Source: Pempheris klunzingeri (lineage: Eukaryota; Chordata; Actinopteri; Acropomatiformes; Pempheridae). Taken from it: a stretch of DNA of 64,000 nucleotides. Within the stretch, counting starts at the first letter, position 1, and each line of letters starts with the position of its first letter. The stretch spans positions 10,587,338-10,651,337 of the forward strand of contig NC_092028.1 in NCBI RefSeq assembly GCF_042242105.1, written 5' to 3'. The translations under genes and the position numbers were made by a program. Shown here piece by piece: positions 25,301-39,163 of this stretch. The notes beneath the pieces were generated by a model. It searched no databases. It was not told the DNA's origin and was given only the letters and a program-made list of their open reading frames with translations.

Positions 25301-28300
25301 TAATATTAAATGATAGCATTGCTCTGAGATAAATAACCACCGGAGACTTACGTTCACCCTGCTGCTGTATCATACAAGTTTATTCAATTACAAGATAATT
25401 GAACATCAGTGAAGCTTAGGTTGAACAATATGATTGGATTTGGAATTCATTACAAAGATGAACGTGCCAGGGTGACTTTGCTGTGCCTGAAAAGTTTCTT
25501 TGAATAATACTGAGCTAATAAATGAATGAACCCATGTGTTGCCAACCCGTTGTGTAACTTTGCATTTGGTGACTAAACAGAACAGACAGCAGCAGAGGCA
25601 CAACAGAAGTCCTCGTCTTCCTGCGAAAAACACACCGCTGCACTCTTTCTATCCTCTACTCTCCAACTACTGAAACACTTCCTCTCTTCCCTTACTCTCC
25701 TTGCTGCTTTTCTCGGTCCTTTTCTTCATCAAAAGCCTCCTAACTCCCCAGCTCGTGAATTTGCTCTAATTTAGAAAGTAACAGTCGAAAGGGGGGGGGA
25801 GAAAAAAAAAAATCCTCTTTCCAGAAGGCATAAAAGAAGAATGATGTCAATTATGAATTCTCTCCAAAAATAAGCACATAAGCATACTGGCCTATTCAGC
25901 AGAAGAATGCAACACCAGACTAGGAAAAAAAAAAAACACTATAGGAGGAAGACGGATATACCCAAGAGGTGCTCATTTATCTCACTGTTGTGCTTCAACA
26001 CAGAAACCTTCCGTTAATTACATTCTGTACATCAGCAGGCAGGGTAAAGGTGATCCTTAAATATTTCATAATATATTTCACACATCAAAGATTGTCGATT
26101 GTGGCTTCAATATAGTGTTCTACCAGTTTTGTGCACTGGATATGAATGACGGTGTGAGTCATCATAGAGTCTAAATAAGAGTCTGTTGTTAATTGGATTT
26201 GAGTGAAAAATTAGAGAAAAGCCATGCCGCACTTAATTAATGGAGACTTAGTGGTGATGATATAATGAGGGGCCAAAATCCCATTTAGGTTAGGTACACG
26301 AGTGTTGGAGATAAAGCTTAAAAAAAATACTCATGAGACATTATTATTGTAATATGCCCTCATTTTAACCATTATTCCAGCCAGTGCATTTTCTAAACAG
26401 TTTATGTAAGAGCAGGAAGCTCGCTGGACTTGAATAACAGGCCTAATAGACTAATATTTTGTAACTGTGAGTTTGAATGCTAATTTATTTTCAAAGAAGC
26501 TGGGGTGGAGTCGTTAACGAGATTCAGCGCCACAGTTAATTCATCTATATGGTAATGTTTTTATGACGTAAGGCAATAGTAGGTAATCTGCAGCGTCAGC
26601 ATTAGCCGAGGCAGCTGTGTGACTTTCAGCTAACGACAGAAGGCCGAGGCTGAGGCACTTCATTACGAAGCTGCACTGTTGCTCTGCTGCTGGCTGAGGC
26701 AGTGGCTTAAAGTAACACACACTCACACACACCACAACAACTGCTGCATCCCTTAAAAAAGACAAAAAAAAACACACACACACAATAAGAAATGTAGTTT
26801 CTCACTCTTGCTCCTCTCCACCGAGGCTCGGTCTCTTAAACGTCACGGCTGATTAATAGTGCATGGGAGGAGACGAAAAGAGATGGATGGAGAGGAAGAG
26901 GAGGGAAAGGCCGAGAGAGGAAGAGCGGGAGAAAGGTAGTAGAGCAAAAAGTAAATAAATAAATAAAAAAGCTTGGCACCAAGGAGTGAGGAGGCGAATG
27001 TATGAGAAAGCGATGGAATATGCTGATATGATAATGGCCTCTCATGGGCCCTTGTGGCAAAATACATTTGCTCTGTGTAATTTGGTCCTGAGACAGAGAG
27101 AGAATTATGTCTTCCTTTATCTTATCACACAAAACATACCGTCCCTCTCCCTCTTTCATACACACATACAGTACAATGTTGCGAGAACGCAGCTGATGAG
27201 CAGCCGACAAGCATGAACCACAAATCCAAGTCCAAATGGTCACACGCGTCTGCCGCAAAAATCTCATCCAACAAATGCTTTAATTGCCCGATCGATGCCT
27301 GTAGCGGCATGCAAATTATGCTGTAGTCGATAGGGGGCTGGGTCAGGTTGTACATCCATGCGCTGACGCATGCCACTGATCAAAGTGCACACTGTGCTAA
27401 AAAGCCCGGATTAAACCATTCATCTGTAGACTCCACCTTGAACCATTAACCTGACCCTTGAGCAAACCTGAGCGTGAGATACAAAGCAAAAAAAAAGCCT
27501 CAGGAAGTTTTAGACCATCCATCACTGAGCTTTAGGAAAGGCGCCCACTTAGGGAAGCTGCAGACGCAAACACACACAGGTGAGATAAGACGGGGTGTTT
27601 CGGCGCTTCTCTACAGGGACAGCGCGACAAAACGAAGTACAGCTCCAGTTGTAGAGAGGCCCCATGCATCAATATTGTCTTACCTTGTGTTTTGCCAGCC
27701 AAAGTCTCATCCCAGCGTCTCAGAAGTAGCATGATGGTGCGGCCTGGGACTCCTCTCTCCCTCTCATAGCCTCAGACTGAGGGAGGCTCAACTACAATCA
27801 AGAGAGAAAAAAAAAAACACAATATGATTATCGATTATCGCAGCTAATGAATCTTAAAATATTCTAATTTTGAGATTTGTCATAACAATTTCACGTCAAG
27901 TCTGTCCAACTGCGCAATCATAATACAGAATGGATTTGCATAATTGTAAGAGCTGGAAAGAGCATCACTTTAATTTCTGACTGTTAAATGCAGGACAAGG
28001 AGCACGACAGCTGTCGATGTCTTCAAAAAACAAAGGCTCTAAACACAATGAAACCAGTGAAACACTTGCTGAGGCCCATTTCCTACTGTCCACACACATC
28101 ACATTGTAACTATGGATTAGAATCTTTTTTTTTTCTGCGAGGAGGCAGAGCTGATCACCTGGAATGATACCACCTGTCAACATCATTAGCCGAATAATAG
28201 AAAGATGAGTCTAATTAGCTCAGAAAAGGAGACTGAAATGGCCATGGGAGCAAATTGGCCCTGTATCATTTTTAGGTGTCACTCCACCAGCAGGTTTCTT

Positions 28301-31300
28301 TGCTCTAACCAGCTGCATTTCGTGAAATAAATGTGTTTTAGTCTTCATGATTAATTGAATTACACCTCTCTACCAGGACAGCTCATTAGGGGTGTGGGGT
28401 TTGCTGAAGCAAATACAGATGTTCCTGAATGAAGAGAGGTGAGATTAAAAATGAGGCGTTGGCTGCTGAGCATTTATCTCCCCTCTCGCCATCATAATCC
28501 TTCCAGTGTTGATTGCGAGCAAGGAGCTGGAAACTGGGAACTCACAGCGGTTTTAGGTAAAATCTGCGACGGGTCAAGAGCGTAAAGCAGCAATTTCGAG
28601 GTAATTGTACTCCACAGGAGCAGCTTCACTTCTGTTCTCCCCTTCGCTCCTTCGAAGAGATGTTTGGCGTGGCTTGTGTTTCTGACGTCGGCCAGTCTGT
28701 TATTGCAGAGGGAACAGGGAGGGCGGAGGGTTAGAAGCAGGTCACAGTCGGTTAGGCTCAAATAAAACCATACTGCGCTTTGGCATGGTGTGCACCCTCT
28801 GACCTGCTCCTCTTACAGTTAATAAGTTAAGATTGAATTAAGGAAAAACACACAGTTCAGTGCTTAATATGATGATCAGAATACAGCTTTTCTCATCATC
28901 GTTTACAATCCAAATCCACTGTGACGGCCATTTCTGTCCTATGAAAACAATGCATCTCTAGCCTTAATTTGTGTAAATGCATTTTACAACTCCCTTTGGT
29001 AAACTGTGTGTGTGTGCGCACACACACAGTTTTGAAGGGGATAGAATAGTCTGATTTGAGGAGAATCCAGCCCAGTATGATAAATAACACATTTCCTCCA
29101 ACTGTACTGTAGTACTAAATTGTCTCTGCCTTCATCTCCACAACCACGCCAACTACAGTAGATCAGACGAATAATAAATAGCTTCTATTAATCCAGATTA
29201 TACATAACTCATATATCCTGAACACACTCCCCACAGGAGTCCATATGAGATTGAAGGCAAGAGTGTGGGCCATACTTTGCGTAAATTAATGATTGATTGA
29301 AATATGTCGATGAATAATAAAGCAGTCTCTGCGGGGTAACAGATTGCACTTTTCATATTTAATAGATTGACGGGCCTCACACAAACTCATACAACGATGC
29401 ACACTAACAGCAACATGTAATCGCAGACTCTCTCAGACACTCGTCACATGTACATGCGCTATCTCACAGTCGACCCATGAAACACAAGGCTGAGCGTACA
29501 GTAGATTAAAACATCAAAGAAGGCCTACGCTGCTCACTTGAAACGCCCAGGCTGCTTTAGCTTGTTTCTTAGCTTATACTAATCCCACAAAGGGGCCTAA
29601 ATTTTGCTTTTCTGTACACTCTGTGTACTCCCATCCCTTCTCATGGACAGCGTCTGCGTCAATACAAGTCCTCTTAATCAGCTCCGATGAATTATTGAAT
29701 AGCCTTTTTATATCAGATCATGACCCATATTCCGCTCACTTGAAGTGAATATGCTGCCAATAAAATCGAGATGTACTTTTTAAGTCGTCCCACATAGGCC
29801 TCCTGCTCGCTCTCTAATGGTTGAACAGGATTCAGATGCACACTGCAGAAAGTTACAAGCTTCAGACGGAGCTCGGCAGACTGATTCGCTCATTGAACGG
29901 GATGATGGACGAGGTCGCAGTGCCGCGTGGCACGACTGTGAAGCAGAGGTGCTTTAACTCTTGCCACACATGAGCTAAAAACATCTTTAAGGTTATCTAA
30001 GGTTCGACTTCCGATGACGTGCAGCAGTTCTTTAGAATATAGCAATGTCTACAGAGAGGAAGTTATTTGAGTATAAAATATCTAATAGAGTGTTATTGCT
30101 GCTTTCATTAAGGCAGATGCAATGCTCAGAGCCAGACACAGGAGTTGTATTGTCGTCTCATTAGGTAGCACATGGGGAGGGAGAGAGACAGAGCGAGAAT
30201 CAGTAGGAAGGCGGGATAGGATTATGAATCTCCTTAGCCCCTGCTGTCTCCTCTCCTGGCCTGTTTATCAATGACGACGGCAAACATGGTGCCTATGAAA
30301 TCTCTTAAGCTCCGTTTGGAGACTTTTGGCAGACTTCTTTTGCACGTAAGCTTCTGGCATCAAACAGTTTTTCAGACACTAAAAATTGACAGGAGGCTTG
30401 AAATATGTGGCACTGCCCTAGTCACCAAATGCCAAATGAATTATTGCTCAATAAAATTAGGTGGCAATATGTACACAAACATTATTCATTTAGAATGAGG
30501 TTACACTTCGATTCTTAGAACAACACTGAGGAACAAACTGTGTAAAACATTAACTGCGATGTCATCTTTGGCAGGTGCATTAATTTAGCAGTACGCAAAA
30601 CGTGATTTTCCAACGCTTTTGGAAAAAGCTGAAGAAGATATTCCTGAGTTTCTCATCAATGACAAGAAGGCTGATGATCCCGTATGAAACCCAGAACTTG
30701 ACTGCCAACAAATCACCTTTATATGTGCATGGAAGTGATTTCCATCTGTATCCATCTTCCAAACTGTTCATTTGGACCGAGCTACGCTCTAAAGGATCAG
30801 TTCAAATCGTGTTAGCGTCCTCTGCATAACACAAGTCAGATAAGCAGTATCAACTCCAGTTTTCCAGCTAAGTGGGACATAACATTCACATGAGCGTCCA
30901 TTTTCCTTCTGCCTCGCTCTACCACATCGTCAAGCCAACGATATTACAGCGAGAAGGCGCGTTTCACCTGTTCATAAAAACTGACGTGTGCTATTTTTGT
31001 GATTATTACAGTAAAAAGACAGCAGTGAACAATATGTCAGAGGCACCCGAGACGTCCATTTTGCAGCTGTGACAGGTTTGACAGACTACCTGGGCTTAAG
31101 TGCCCATCTGTAGATAGGCTGCAGGGGTCACATGCGTGCCAAGAGCATCGAGCAGAATGGGTAATGGTCCTGGGTTATGAGAGCAGGTCCCAGGTGGGTT
31201 TCATAGGTACGTAGCTGTAACCTTGACTGTGCACCGTCCGCACACACACATACGCGCGCGTGCTATAAATCCTAACTAGTGTCCGACAAATGATGGGAAA

Positions 31301-33206
31301 GTTAATCAGAGAAAAGGGGTCAATCGCAGCTGCAGCTGTGATGGATGGATGGACAAAGTGTCTGCCTGTGAGTGTGTGAGTGTGTGTGTGAGAGAGAGAG
31401 AGAGACAGAGAGAGAGTGTGTGTGCGAATGTGCATTTTGCGGCAGTCATAGACTCAAGATTTCATTCCAACACACTCCACTGGGAGATAATAGATATACT
31501 GTCACTCTGCCACTGTGAGGCACTTTGTGTTTCTTTGAAATAACAGCAGATAAAAATAATTGCACTGAGAAAAGGGCAATGTAATCTGTCTCTTCATGTA
31601 AATTACTTTATTGATCTACCTATATATTCTTCTCATGCTAGCACACACACACACACACACAGTCCTCTGCTTTAAATAACAGTGTGAAGCAGCACTGGAC
31701 AGGTTATTTGATAGGCAGAGGTGGCAGCTCCATCAGGTGGAGAGTGGCTAATAAGTACAAAATCAAGGATGGTAAAGTATTCTTTTTCCATTATAAGTCA
31801 CTGTAAGATCTGAGTATATCAACCTGATTTTATTTTTCATGGTTAAAATGTATTAGTAAGAGAATTAAAGGCTCATGGGAAATAAACTACAAAGGATAAA
31901 TGGTGGTGAAGTGTGAGGGAAATTACTGATCTCTGATAATCCGCCAATATCCATTTAAATTCTACCTAACCCTAATACAGTACACACACACACACACACA
32001 TCCATTATGCATACCTACACACACATGCAAAAATAGTGGGTAAAAGGCAAAAAATATTTAAATGAATATCTACATCAACTGACCATCATCCAAAACATGC
32101 AACAGCAACAGCATGTGTGGATTTAAAGCAACGTACTCACCTATTTAACCCTTATCATTAGAAAATATTGAATTTAATCGGTTTTGTAGGCTGGAGAAAT
32201 TGTAAGAATCATGGCTATTCCATCAACTAATAGACAAAGATGTTGCTTGAGTCTTTAATCCGCGTTAGTGAAATCCCATTAAGACTCAATAGTTGAAAAA
32301 GAAATATTGAAATCAGCTTCAGTCCATTACAAAAAAAAAGTCAAAAAGTCCCAAATTTAGGACAGTTTTTAATAACTTAATTTTTTTTTTCATTTGGAGT
32401 CAAATCCGGGATTTAAAGGGTAATTCCACAGGAAAACAGCTAAATCCAGAGTCCCTTTATCATGGTGACGGTTGCTCAAAAGTCCTACTTCCCATTATCT
32501 TCATGTAATGAAGAGGAGAGGCATTAAATCTCCTTCAGGAAAAAAGTGGAAATATAAAAAAAGGAGATGGACAAGGAAATGAGTTGTATGGTTTGCTTCA
32601 CTTTGCTATGCATCTGTCTGTAGCTGTGCCTCTCTGTAGCTCACATACCACACACAGGCACACACACACACACACCAAATTATTCAGTTACTTTGCAGTT
32701 AGCTTCATTCTTTTTAGCCACCCTATTTTCTATTTTTCTGAGATGCAAAAGATTATTCTTCAACAATCTGCCCCTTTGCATTTCAACAAATGGAAGTAGT
32801 CGAGTTGATGAATTGCAAGATTACGTCACCAAAATGCAAAATAAATAGCAACTCCTCTCTGATGCAAGCGAGTCGATGACGTGTGAGTGGTAGGACGTGA
32901 AATTTTTTTAGATGGCAAAATGAAAAGACAAAATGGAACAACGAACAAATCAATAGGTGGATCAATTCAAAGGGGCTGAGAGGGTGAAAGTGATGGAGGG
33001 GGGGGGGGAAAGATGCTAAAAGAGGTGATCAAAGAGGTTAAAGCTTGAAGCAAAGTGAGTGAAAAAAGTGAAAATTATGGTGGAGGAAAAAAAGGGAAAA
33101 AAATCCTCTAGATGATAAAAGCCAGTTTTTTTTCTCTAGTCCATTCTCTTAGAGTGCTTGTGTGTGTCTGTCTGCGAGAATGAGAGTCAGTTCAGAAAGA
33201 TGGGAG

Positions 33207-33268
33207 ACAGAGAGAGAGAGAGACAGAGAGAGAGAGAGAGGGAGGGAGACAGAGAGAGAGAGAGGGAG
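33207..33268. repeat. (GA)n-rich microsatellite
   Basis: An imperfect GA run with GACA and GGGA interruptions. It gives Arg/Glu-rich frames on one strand and Ser/Leu-rich frames on the other. Confidence 0.85.
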
Positions 33269-33875
33269 GAAAAGAGGGCAGGGAAAAAGAGAGGAGGCAA
33301 AGGAGTGTACAGACACAGATGACACCCCGACAGAATGGACGAGTGCTGGCTTAGGAATACGCTCCGACACAACAGAACACTGTCGCCGATGAATTAGGCC
33401 TTTGCTCAGTTTGACCTTCACCTGATAAACATGAAGCGAGGAAACTTAAACGCACCCCGGTTTGATAATAACATGCATTTCCTCTACAGAACGAATGTGG
33501 AGTTTGGACACCTCTCAGTGTGCATGACAGCAAAGAAAAGGACATGTGAGGAGGAGGAGGAGGAGGAGGACGGTGTGTGATAAAGGGGCATTTCAGACGT
33601 TTTAATAATGGAAGAACAGACTTTTGTGCGGCAACATTGAAATGACGGGGCAGTCAAAATGTGGTTCCGTGATGACAAGAGGAGAAGGTGCTTGCTTGAT
33701 GAGTCACTGTGGTCTTGGTTGAGGAGAACAAAAAGACCAGAAAGTCAGAAAACACAGATTATAGTATGCAAAGGGACAGTGACGTGAGAATGACATGGCA
33801 TGAGGCAAGAATCAGCTGAGAGCCGGATGGGAGGGGAGCCATGGTGTACCAAAGCTAGTTTGTAGGTCAGTGAGA

Positions 33876-33910
<35 letters not shown>

Positions 33911-36464
33911 CATGCATGTGTGTGCGGGTCAAGGTGTGCTTAATATATGTGCTCCCCACACAAAACACCTTGCATACACAGAAAAGGAACAAAGACTTTG
34001 AGACAGACACTAAACACTAAATAGACCTACCTATGTTTAGAATTAAGAATCGCCCAAAAAAGATGCATAGGATGGTAGGAGGAAAAAAGAGAAGGGGGAA
34101 ATAGGAAAAGGTACAAAAGTGAAAAAAGCATAAATAGAAAATACAAGCAAGCCAATTAAAATGTCTCTATTAGAGTTTTAAGTAAAGAAATTAACACACT
34201 GGTGGAGTCAAAAAGTAGCCAAAGTTATGGGTGGACAGTGAGTGGAGTGGAGTGGAGGGGAGGAGGAGGAGGAGGAGGGAGGCGGCGAAGGGAGGAGGGA
34301 GCGTGGGCTGCACAGGGATAGAAAGGGCTGGAAGTGATAGCAATGGAGAGGGAAGGGAGAAGGAATGAAAGGGGGGAAAAAAAGAGAATAAAGGGGGAAA
34401 AAAAAAATCCCCCTCCTCTTTCTCTTTCTCTTTTTCTCTCTGTCTCTCTGCCTCTCTCTCCCTCCTTGTCTGGCTCATAAATAGAAGAAATTGTTGACCA
34501 GGTAAATGGCGAAATAGATGAGAAGACAGAGGACCGAGAGAGCAAGCAAATGAAAAGGTAAAGCACCTCCCAGCAGCGCGATGAGGAAAAAAAAGAACAA
34601 AAAACGAAAGATAAAAGCAAATACTCCAGTGGCCTCCGTTGTCTCCAGTCTATATGTGGAAGGGGGGATTGGCTATTGCCAGTTGTTCCCCTTCCCCTGC
34701 TGCCTTCTGCTTTCTTCTGTCTCTCCTCCCAAAAAAGACTTCCCATCCAGATGACAAAAAGCAGGCACAGATGTCCTTTCCTCTCTCTCTCAACTCTGGT
34801 CTGTTATCACGTGCCACTCACACAGGTTAGACATTGTTGCAGCAGCAACGCACAGTATCACCAATACAGCCCAGTGGGAGGAAAAAAAGGCATTGGGGCT
34901 GCTGCTTGTCAAGCACTGCCTGCCTCATGAGGAGGGATACTGAGCTGGAATTGCTCTGTCTCCCCTCTCCCGCCCATCGCTGCGAAAAGATGGGAGGAAG
35001 GGAGGTGGGCCCACTCACTGCATTAGTATTCATTGAAAGAGAGTGTGTGTGAGAGAGAGAGAGAGAGAGAGAGGTGAGGAGGCGGGGGAGAGGAGTGCCT
35101 TCCAACAAATGTCGAGGAACCAAACCGGTATGTGAAACTGATAAGAGACTGGCTCCCCCTAGAGTCAATCATCAATACACCAGTTCTAATCACTGGAAAC
35201 ACTGGGAGAACAGTGCTGGACCCACCAGTCTGGTGATCTGTGACCTCCCTTCAGGGCGGCACCTGACGTTCTAACCTCTTAGGACAAATGAACTGCTTCA
35301 GTTGTGCACTGTGTCACTCTACAACTGCACGATTTACCACAATCCACTTAGAAAAAGAATTAAATGTTCAATTGGTCGAATGTGAAAGCGCTTCCTCTTT
35401 CACAGACAGCATCATCTGCGCGTGAAGAAGCCCAGTAATCTTTGACGCCACACATTCGGACAGAGCGTTAAGGGACTTTCAGTTCACGTCTGCGTCGTGT
35501 TGTGAAACCAGACTGATCCTTTCCGCTGCGTTTTGCCCTAAGCCAAACTCAGTGTTGCTATGGTGACAGATGACCCCTCTCAAGTGCCCAAATCCAAACC
35601 AGTAGCACAAAAAGATAGGTGGTCCGACGTACCCTTCGAAAATAAAGACTGCAGTGTATCTTTGGTTTTATTCTCTTCGGGGAGTAGTGCATGTTTAGTT
35701 TTGTTCTACATTAAAGTTGTTATTTATAGTCAAAGGAGAAAAAGACACAGGGAGACAGCAAGACGCTGACAGATCCTAAAGGGAAAATGATGTCCACAGT
35801 CCCCCCCAGCCGTCCTGTTCATCAGACAGTAATCAGTTAACCTAAAACCAAACTCCAGCCCAGTTGCATTTACAGTGACAGGTGCAGTGTGAGAGGCAGA
35901 CTTCTGTTTAATATTTGATACCTTATAAGTGAAAAAGTGGGATCCATGTGGCTCTCCTACTGCAGCTTTCTCCTACGCTGGGCCGGTCTTGGAGGGACCA
36001 ACCACAGCCGGCAGCACTGAGGTTCTTTGACCCCTTCAACAGACTTGTGCGTGACCTTTCCTCCAGACATCTGTGAACCTGAATTTGAAAATGTGACAAA
36101 CAATCAGCGGATAATACAAATGGGCAATTGTGGTGGAAAAAAAAAAGTCAGACTTAATATAATTTCTACCTTGTACATAAGCAGGGAAGTTGCTGAGCAC
36201 ATATGTTCTTTTCCCAATTACATAACGTTACTTCTGCACCTGTGAGTGAGCCCTCAGTCCGACCGCTGCCATCTGCTTCAGTGGAGCAGCAGGCGTTCAG
36301 CACTTTAAACACTTCTACAGTAGCCGAAGAAAGACTGAAACATCAATTGTTTGCTTCTTTAATCGTTTTCATTATCCTCCTCTAATTGTGGGCTCCCACA
36401 GCCAGGGGCACAGCTCTAGTGGGGGAGCTTGATTGAGGAAGCTAAAAGTTGCTAAACACTGGAT

Positions 36465-36466
<2 letters not shown>

Positions 36467-36504
<38 letters not shown>
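36467..36504. repeat. (CA)n microsatellite upstream of fmc1
   Basis: A perfect CA run of about 19 units, about 240 bases upstream of the fmc1 start codon and just outside its CpG-rich promoter block. Confidence 0.95.
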
Positions 36505-36507
<3 letters not shown>

Positions 36508-36581
36508 TTGAACGCACTGTTACCACGTCATCCCATTATGCCGCACATTACCGTTTACAGACTAAATTAAACCCACATTAC

Positions 36582-36650
36582 CTTAAAACTGTTGCAGGGA
36601 AGAAGCATCTCGTGGGTCGTGAACTTATTAGTGTGACACATCGCCGCCAT
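36582..36650 (-). other. Possible first exon of a divergent transcript (hypothetical)
   Basis: On the minus strand an ATG ending at 36,650 opens 23 codons (start MAAMCHTNKF, end LLPCNSFK). They run straight into a donor-like AAG|GTAATG at 36,581. It lies 91 bases from the fmc1 ATG, on the opposite strand, inside the same CpG-rich block, as expected for a bidirectional promoter. I do not recognise the peptide and could not find a second exon to the left. It may be a divergent coding gene, a non-coding transcript, a remote 5' exon of grin2b, or chance. Confidence 0.2.
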
Positions 36651-36900
36651 GTGGTCGACGTGCGGTAATGTGATCGACTGCGCGGCGGTGGATTGAGGCT
36701 GCCTGGCTCCGGGAGCTGGACAATCACAACACTGCTCAGACATGGCGGCGGTGTCATCGCCCCTGAGAGTCTGCCGAGGAATACTGAAAGAGCTGCGTGC
36801 CCTCCAAGGACCGAGTTACAAACGGTCACTGGCCTACAACTATGTCATGGACCAGTTTCGTAAGAATAAGGCGAGTTTCCCGCCAACTGCGCTAAGTTAG
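36600..36900. promoter_or_regulatory. fmc1: CpG-rich promoter of fmc1
   Basis: CpG dinucleotides are frequent here, in contrast to the flanks (for example gtggtcgacgtgcggtaat and gatcgactgcgcggcggtg). Two GCCGCCATG/CATGGCGGC motifs in opposite orientation (about 36,643-36,651 and 36,741-36,749) match the YY1-type core found at many TATA-less housekeeping starts. The right-hand one includes the fmc1 start codon. No convincing TATA box is seen. Confidence 0.6.
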
Positions 36901-38478
36901 CTAACCGTCGTTACAAACAGCGTGGGAAGTGCTAGCGTTAGCTCACCTTAAAACTCTTGAATGATAATGCTACCATTTTACTAATTAAGTAAAAAATAAA
37001 CTTCGCACTTGGTCCCTTCGCAAACGTGAGGACAGAGCGAACAACAGGCGTGAGACTGGGGTGTTGTTATTGCCAACTTTGTAATTTGTAAAAGAAACAG
37101 TTCGGCGCAAGGTGAAGCAAAAGGGCATGCTAACATTAGCATCAGCTAACGAGCTTTAGCTCAGTGCTGAGACAGGTGATGTAGTGCTGCCGGTCTACTG
37201 ATGAATGAACTATGTGGCGTTAAGTGCGTCAGGGCAACCTGCCATGTCCGATAGTCTGTCATTAATTGTGTTAAAGCCATTAAATCTGTTGATTGGCCAC
37301 TCCGTTAATGTGAAAGCTAAACAAAGTAATAACATAAATCACTAAATCTTATGTAATGCAAATCGCTAAAGGAGGTTGAAAAATTAGTTTAAAAAAATTA
37401 AAAGTTATCAATGAATTTGTACTCATCCGCGCGGTTAAATAGGCACTTGTAGTCAAATTAAAATGTGTTTATTTGCAATAAGTCTTTTTGAATAGGTCTT
37501 ATGCACGATCACATTCATCATCACATGATGAAAAAAAACACTGCAGAAACATGTTTTTAAACCAACTTATCACTCTTATAACTCTTTTTTTTTAGTGAAG
37601 GACGACCCTAAATTCACCACTATATTCATTTGAATTGATATAACTCATCCGTGAAACTTGGAGTAGTAAGCAATTTGTTTATAACCTTCATGTCCATCTA
37701 AGTGCTTGTGATTCTGTTTATTTCATTTAATCAAATGACAGTAGAGCTGCTCGTTGAAATGAAGGTGTGGGATCTTTAAGCATATAGGTTTAAAGCTCGT
37801 ATTGTTTATGCTCGGAAGCACATGGCTCACCAGGGTGGTTGAATGCATGTGCAGTCACTGAAGCAAAATGGCTAGGAGCAACTCTTGCTTGTCAGTGTGA
37901 ATTTGTCCCAGCTCTGAAAAGACCCAAAGGCATTATAATGTATATGTGAATCTCCATAGGGACATGACCAAATGCTTACTGCCCATGTTGCTGTTATGAT
38001 TGATGAAGGGAAAAAACATTCTGGCAGAGGAGCTAGTTGTAGAGGCGCATATATTTATATCATGATCTGTTACTGGAGTCGTTGCTAACTCCATGTTGTC
38101 CACCAGTCAGACCTGAAGGCTTTTCTTCATGCGTGTTAACTTGATTTCATTTGAATTAATAATCCAATGCTGTTTAAAGGAAGTGACCACTTGGCAGCCA
38201 CCATTACCGTTGTCTGATGATGTTATGATCTGGCTCGACATTTGATGGTCACTCTTTCTTCTCCCGTCTCACAGGTAACAGGGGAAAGGTACTGCCGTGC
38301 CCAGCAGGAGGCGCACCACGCCTCACACACATACCTGTGTTTGCTTGCATCTACCAGAAACCACCTGGTCCTGCACAACCTTTACCACAGCAAGGGAGAG
38401 CGCAGCACAGAAGAAGCGGCCGGCCTAGTGGGGCTCAGGTTGCCCACTCAGCCAGGAGGTAAAGGCTGGGAAAAGTAG
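36742..38478 (+). CDS. fmc1: FMC1, mitochondrial complex V (ATP synthase) assembly factor
   Basis: In yeast Fmc1 helps the chaperone Atp12 assemble the F1 part of mitochondrial ATP synthase; the vertebrate homologue (formerly C7orf55) is mitochondrial. Two exons, 36742-36870 and 38275-38478, give 110 residues against about 113 in human. Exon 1 codes the amphipathic N-terminus (LRVCRGILKELRAL, then YNYVMDQFRKNK). Exon 2 starts VTGERYCRAQ and carries the most conserved stretches, HTYLCLLASTR, KGERSTEEAAGLVGL and the end QPGGKGWEK. Two helices around an LYR-like segment are expected for the family. The intron start reads AAG|GCGAGT, so it is a GC-AG intron. The nearby GT (TTTC|GTAAGA) would break the reading frame and the family alignment. 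The acceptor is cccgtctcacag. A mobile-element nest and hebp1 follow downstream on the same strand. Confidence 0.92.
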
Positions 38479-39163
38479 AGGACATGGGAGGGTGCAACAT
38501 TGGAAGAAAATCTTGACACTCTTCAGCAACTACCTGTCTGTGACTGGTCTCAGTTCACCTCATGTAAAGTCCAAAGGGATAAACATTTGACTGGAGTCTG
38601 GAGGACTGCAGATTGTGCCATCATGAACTGTTTTGGGGGAACTCGACTTATTCCTGTTGTGTTGTTTCTACCAATGTTCAAGGATGATAATCAGATCTGA
38701 GAGTATTTGAAGCTACTGTGAAAATAAGTGTATGCTATGATCAAAAATCTGTAATTGAGCTGTAAATATACTGTACCCTTCAACCTGTCCACACTTGCAT
38801 TTGTTTTTTGGCTAATTTGCTAACTGTTAAATGGTAAAGGAAACTATTCATGAGGACTGTAGGTACATTTTCAGTTTGATTAATTTGTCCATTAGAAAAT
38901 ACATCCTGTTTGTGTTTCAATAATACTGGCACTTAAATCCATCTATTACTGCCTTTACATGAGCATATAAATACATATAAAAGTAAACATGTGTCAGACT
39001 TACTCATCAGATGTTGATCAACAGAGCTGAGAGATTCTTTATGGTTTGTCCCGTTAGACGTGTCCACTGAGGCATGCAAAGCCTTTTCTGCACTTGTCTT
39101 CTACTCTGATGCTTTAGTGTACTTTGGGGTGGACATTTGTACAGTCTAATGTGAAACAATAAA
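38479..39163 (+). promoter_or_regulatory. fmc1: fmc1 3'UTR with polyadenylation signal
   Basis: A TGTAAATA element (38,761-38,768), matching the Pumilio-binding consensus, lies in the putative 3'UTR. A canonical AATAAA at 39,158-39,163, with TG-rich sequence after it, is the first good poly(A) signal downstream of the stop and sets the likely transcript end. Confidence 0.55.

Noticed and set aside
34225-34746. 173-codon minus-strand frame
   Set aside because: It is made of GGA/GA-rich low-complexity sequence, with no family resemblance or supporting splice context.
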